9,480 nt of DNA. Origin: Candidatus Hodarchaeota archaeon. GTDB taxonomy: Archaea; Asgardarchaeota; Heimdallarchaeia; Hodarchaeales; Hodarchaeaceae. Below, piece after piece: positions 6,998 through 9,480 of the stretch. Numbering within the stretch: the stretch's first letter is position 1; every line of letters begins with the position of its first letter. The translations under genes and the position numbers were made by a program. The stretch covers positions 1 through 9,480 of the forward strand of contig JAEOSR010000091.1 of assembly GCA_016840285.1 (NCBI GenBank). Reading direction: 5' to 3'. The notes below the pieces were generated by a model. The model was not told the origin of the DNA, searched no databases, and worked only from the letters and a program-made list of their open reading frames with translations.

Positions 6998-7022
6998 TAG
7001 CTGACTTATTAAAGGTCAGCTA
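6998..7022 (+). promoter_or_regulatory. 8-bp inverted repeat enclosing a TATA-like box before the RING-protein gene
   Basis: Perfect arms TAGCTGAC (6998-7005) and GTCAGCTA (7015-7022) flank the 9-bp TTATTAAAG. The enclosed TTATTAAA is a fair archaeal TATA box placed about 34 bp before the TTG start at 7043, which would give a near-leaderless message. A dimeric regulator on the two arms would cover the TATA box. The same sequence could instead fold as an RNA hairpin at the end of the glycosidase message, but it is not followed by a clear T-run. Confidence 0.5.
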
Positions 7023-7042
7023 CTTTATTAACGCAGAATTAC

Positions 7043-7777
7043 TTGCTATTTTTTCAAATCCTCATCATCATTTCGTTAGTATTGGTGATTCTAGGTACAG
7101 TTCAGTTAAGTTCCTATTGGACTTACTCAAGTCAGTTAGGTATTTGTTGTATTTGTAGGAGAGGTGTATTGACTGAAGAGAGTTATTTTTTGTGCCCAGT
7201 TTGCAAATCAGTTTTCCACTATGAACATCTCAAATTCTGGTTAGAAATTAAAAATAAGTGTCCTATGTGTAACATTGGGCTCCCAAATATTCAACATTAT
7301 ATCATGAATCAGACACAAAATCCCCCATTCTTATCAGCAGGGACAAAACTCAATTCTAGGATTCAATCAGACCAAAAAAATCAAGAGAGAAGATCCAGAA
7401 TCAATCTAAAGAAAAGGAAGTCGTTTTTAATCAATTGTCCACGTTGTGCTACTGTACGTCTAATAAATATCGGAAAAAGTTCTACCATTTGCCCTGTTTG
7501 TGGAGTTCGAATTGTTTGGAGACGAAGGGATACCCACCAAAACAATATTGTTAAGGATTATAACAAGATTATCTCGTTATATCCAACAGAACAAAGAGGA
7601 AAAAAGAAGAAAAAAAAGAGAAAATATATCGAAGAAAGTCTGAAGTTAAGGAGGAAACCAAAGGTGAGGAAAAAGGTATGTAAAGAGAATCAAACAAGAG
7701 AAGAAAACCTCTTTGTTCTTAAGATATTGCTTTATTCAATTTTATTCTTATTATCAGTCCTCTTTGTTGTAAATTAA
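7043..7777 (+). CDS. membrane-anchored RING-like zinc finger protein with zinc ribbon
   Basis: A 244-residue protein. Residues 3-23 form an N-terminal membrane helix and 224-243 a C-terminal one, so the basic 200-residue middle should face the cytosol at both ends. Residues 35-76 are a RING-like finger with ligands Cys35, Cys38, Cys51, Cys54, His59, His62, Cys73 and Cys76; the FHYEHLKFWLEIKNKCPMC core closely follows the RING-H2 pattern FH-x2-C-x3-W...CPxC, with His62 in place of the usual Cys. A zinc ribbon follows at 132-153 (CPRC...CPVC), then a Lys-rich stretch (187-194). RING fingers recruit E2 enzymes for ubiquitin transfer in eukaryotes, and Asgard genomes encode related ubiquitin systems; an E3 role is inference, and no ubiquitin, E1 or E2 gene is nearby. 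The start must be TTG: an in-frame TAA lies at 7010-7012 and no ATG follows before the helix. Confidence 0.75.
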   Translation: MLFFQILIIISLVLVILGTVQLSSYWTYSSQLGICCICRRGVLTEESYFLCPVCKSVFHYEHLKFWLEIKNKCPMCNIGLPNIQHYIMNQTQNPPFLSAGTKLNSRIQSDQKNQERRSRINLKKRKSFLINCPRCATVRLINIGKSSTICPVCGVRIVWRRRDTHQNNIVKDYNKIISLYPTEQRGKKKKKKRKYIEESLKLRRKPKVRKKVCKENQTREENLFVLKILLYSILFLLSVLFVVN

Positions 7778-7983
7778 TCGGGGGTCGTTGATTGAATATG
7801 ATTAGAAATTATTGAAGAAGTGACATAATCGAATCAAGGCGTTTCGTCCCTTTAATTTATCGTTTGAAATCAAAAGTCGCATTAATTTGTATCTCGGATT
7901 AAGCAAAAGGTTTTTTAACTTTCTACTTGGTTAAACGACTACTCTTCTCTAACATCCTTATCATTGTTTCAGAGTGAATTAAT
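7778..7983. other. intergenic region before the MFS gene
   Basis: 206 bp without a convincing gene. It holds a TATA-like TTTAATTTAT at 7851-7860, a T6 run at 7911-7916 that could end transcription of the RING-protein gene, and a 6-bp inverted repeat TTTAAC-N10-GTTAAA at 7914-7935 centred about 60 bp before the ATG at 7984. The right arm (GTTAAAC) could also act as a weak TATA element with a leader of about 25 nt. No Shine-Dalgarno sequence precedes the ATG. In DNA this AT-rich each element alone is weak. Confidence 0.3.
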
Positions 7984-9321
7984 ATGGCAGCAACCGAGAA
8001 AACTAGTAAAGTTCCCGTTTTAATAGCAGGCATAATTGGTTGGGCCCATGATGGGTTCGCGTTGGTGCTAGTAAGTCTTCTTGCAACAACTATAAGTGCT
8101 GCATATGGTGTGGATAAAATAGCGATAGGATTCGTATTCTCTGCACAATATGTTATGACTGTACCAGGAGCAATTCTCTTTGGTGAACTTGCTGATCGTT
8201 TTGGAAGAAAAAATGTCCTTCTACTCTCTGTTCTCTGGGATTCTATTTTTACGTCGCTTTCCGCGATTGCGCCAACCTTTGAAATATTCGCCTTACTGCG
8301 GTTACTCTCTGGGCTTGGTGTTTCCTGGGGTATTTCATTCTCTTTACTATCAGAAACGTTTTCATCAGAGAAGCGAGGAGCTGCTGGTGGATTGGTTCAC
8401 GCAACATTTGTGGTTGGTTATATCGGAGCCGTACTAGTCACTCTGATCTTTGGAAACATTGAACCAATTACATTGGGGCCTTTAGTTCTCGACGGATGGC
8501 GAATCTGTTTCCTCTCGGCTCTTTTCCCTATCCCATTTTTGATATATTTGGAATTTACTTTAGATGAATCTCAAGTTTGGACTGATTATAAGAAATCAGT
8601 ACAACTCGAAGAAGAAGTAAAACGAGAAAAAGTTCGGATTTTTGACATTTTAAAGGGGAAATGGCTTAAATTAACTTTATTATTAACCTTATTATTCTGG
8701 CTTTCAGAATTTGCCTATCATACGCTCGCAGATTGGGCACCTACTTATTTTGAGTATCTGTTTACTTATGAGCTGCAAAAGGTTAATGGGAATGTTGACT
8801 CTGCTGGTACTCTTGCAATGGTAGTGATGTTAGGCGTGATGGTTATTGCTGCATTTGCATTATTCACTACTGGTTGGCTGAGTGATCGTATTGGGAGGAG
8901 AAATGCATTTTATGGATGTTCTATAATCGGTCTCATTGGGGCATCTATTTTCTTTGTTTCCAATTTTTTACTAGTCTTTACCCCTTTAATTGTAATAGGA
9001 TGTCTAGTATTAACAGTGTCATTTGGAATGCATGGAGTATTTGGAGTTTGGTCCAGTGAGGTCTTTCCCACAAGGATCCGTGCAACAGCTACTTCAGTTA
9101 TTTTTTCCGTAGCCCGTGGGTTAGCTTGGGGTGCTTTTTTCGTTGGCATAGTTGCAGAAACTCTCGAACCCACCGTATCGGTACTGGAAAACCCTTTAGG
9201 ACACGCCCAAGCGTTAGCTGTTGCAATGCTCGCCTGTACATTTGCCTATCTTGCTATGTTAGTCGTCCCACGACTAATCCCTGAAACGAAAGGGATCGAT
9301 ATCACAAAAATTCAGGAATAA
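7984..9321 (+). CDS. MFS transporter, metabolite:H+ symporter type
   Basis: A 445-residue integral membrane protein with 12 predicted helices (about 11-38, 47-69, 78-96, 100-122, 136-157, 172-190, 228-250, 277-298, 306-327, 331-355, 370-392, 406-428) and a charged cytoplasmic loop between helices 6 and 7. The MFS motif A is clear after helix 2 (GELADRFGRK, 67-76) and repeated after helix 8 (GWLSDRIGRR, 297-306). The RLLSGLGVSWG stretch in helix 4 and the PETKG near the C-terminus (433-437) are typical of the sugar and organic-acid symporter branches. The opening GWAHDGFALVLVS is like the GW-x-FDGFD start of carboxylate and aromatic-acid permeases. It would carry a small organic solute across the cytoplasmic membrane with protons; the solute cannot be told. 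The ATG start fits the first helix. Confidence 0.88.
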   Translation: MAATEKTSKVPVLIAGIIGWAHDGFALVLVSLLATTISAAYGVDKIAIGFVFSAQYVMTVPGAILFGELADRFGRKNVLLLSVLWDSIFTSLSAIAPTFEIFALLRLLSGLGVSWGISFSLLSETFSSEKRGAAGGLVHATFVVGYIGAVLVTLIFGNIEPITLGPLVLDGWRICFLSALFPIPFLIYLEFTLDESQVWTDYKKSVQLEEEVKREKVRIFDILKGKWLKLTLLLTLLFWLSEFAYHTLADWAPTYFEYLFTYELQKVNGNVDSAGTLAMVVMLGVMVIAAFALFTTGWLSDRIGRRNAFYGCSIIGLIGASIFFVSNFLLVFTPLIVIGCLVLTVSFGMHGVFGVWSSEVFPTRIRATATSVIFSVARGLAWGAFFVGIVAETLEPTVSVLENPLGHAQALAVAMLACTFAYLAMLVVPRLIPETKGIDITKIQE

Positions 9322-9365
9322 TCGAAATCCTCTAGAAAACGTTCTCAAGAGATCTACAATCCTCT

Positions 9366-9480
9366 TTATCCAAAAATAGATCGGAGTAATTGATTTAAAT
9401 GTTCTTGAATTTTCTCATCCGCGTCCCCCTTTGCTGCGATCTTTTGCCATGCTTCTTCTGTCAGTCCATATTCCTGTAAC
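9366..9480 (-). CDS. 3' end of an unidentified minus-strand gene
   Basis: On the minus strand one frame is open from the window end to a TAA at 9368-9366. The last 38 codons read as a soluble, charged, helical tail containing EYGLTEEAWQKIAAKG and ending QLLRSIFG. The composition looks coding, and the gene converges on the MFS gene with 44 bp between stops. The N-terminal part is outside the window. I do not recognise the family from the tail. Confidence 0.6.
   Translation of the reverse strand, partial: LQEYGLTEEAWQKIAAKGDADEKIQEHLNQLLRSIFG

Noticed and set aside
7590..7630. A-rich tract in the RING-protein gene as a possible frameshift
   Set aside because: The frame continues cleanly into a plausible C-terminal membrane helix, so the Lys-rich run appears genuine, although slippage or sequencing error there cannot be fully excluded.
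8180..8437. Plus-strand 85-codon open frame in another frame of the MFS gene
   Set aside because: It overlaps helices 3-5 and motif A of the transporter and has an unlikely composition; a shadow frame.
8910..9173. Minus-strand 87-codon open frame inside the MFS gene
   Set aside because: Antisense to transporter helices 9-11, Thr/Lys/Pro-rich in the way expected of a reverse-complement frame.

Overview
The window looks like the chromosome of an uncultivated archaeon, most likely an Asgard of the Heimdallarchaeia type. The support is indirect. Upstream regions carry archaeal TATA-box-like elements instead of bacterial -35/-10 pairs. Shine-Dalgarno sequences are weak or absent at most starts, and three of the six complete genes need GTG or TTG starts. 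Two proteins are of kinds familiar from archaeal genomes: a MEDS-like/DUF5752-like fusion, and a membrane protein with a RING-type zinc finger. The DNA is AT-rich throughout. There is no rRNA, tRNA, CRISPR array or recognisable insertion sequence.

Layout. Bases 88-2791 hold two minus-strand genes: a signalling-type protein (MEDS-like plus DUF5752-like, 88-1290) and a ten-helix membrane acyltransferase-like protein (1571-2791). The 280 bp between them contain a TATA-like box, a 15-bp palindrome where a repressor would act, a small hairpin and short, uncertain reading frames. A 110-bp divergent promoter region (2792-2901) separates the acyltransferase from the plus-strand genes. Bases 2902-6852 form a two-gene unit: a Type I DNA methyltransferase fused to a half-length specificity subunit (HsdM-HsdS'), then, after 3 bp, a six-hairpin glycosidase related to the amylo-alpha-1,6-glucosidase group. 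A 190-bp spacer with three inverted repeats leads to a 244-residue protein with a terminal membrane helix at each end and a RING-like finger plus zinc ribbon between them (7043-7777). After another 206-bp spacer comes a 12-helix MFS transporter (7984-9321). The last 115 bases are the 3' end of an unidentified minus-strand gene that converges on the transporter.

How the genes may work together. The only strong physical link is the methyltransferase-specificity fusion followed at once by the glycosidase; no restriction subunit (HsdR) lies in the window, so the methyltransferase is either solitary or its nuclease is elsewhere. The other genes have their own upstream regions and look like independent units. 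The most unusual items are the membrane-anchored RING-like protein, the methyltransferase-glycosidase pairing, and the two structured promoter regions (1450-1507 and 6936-7022).
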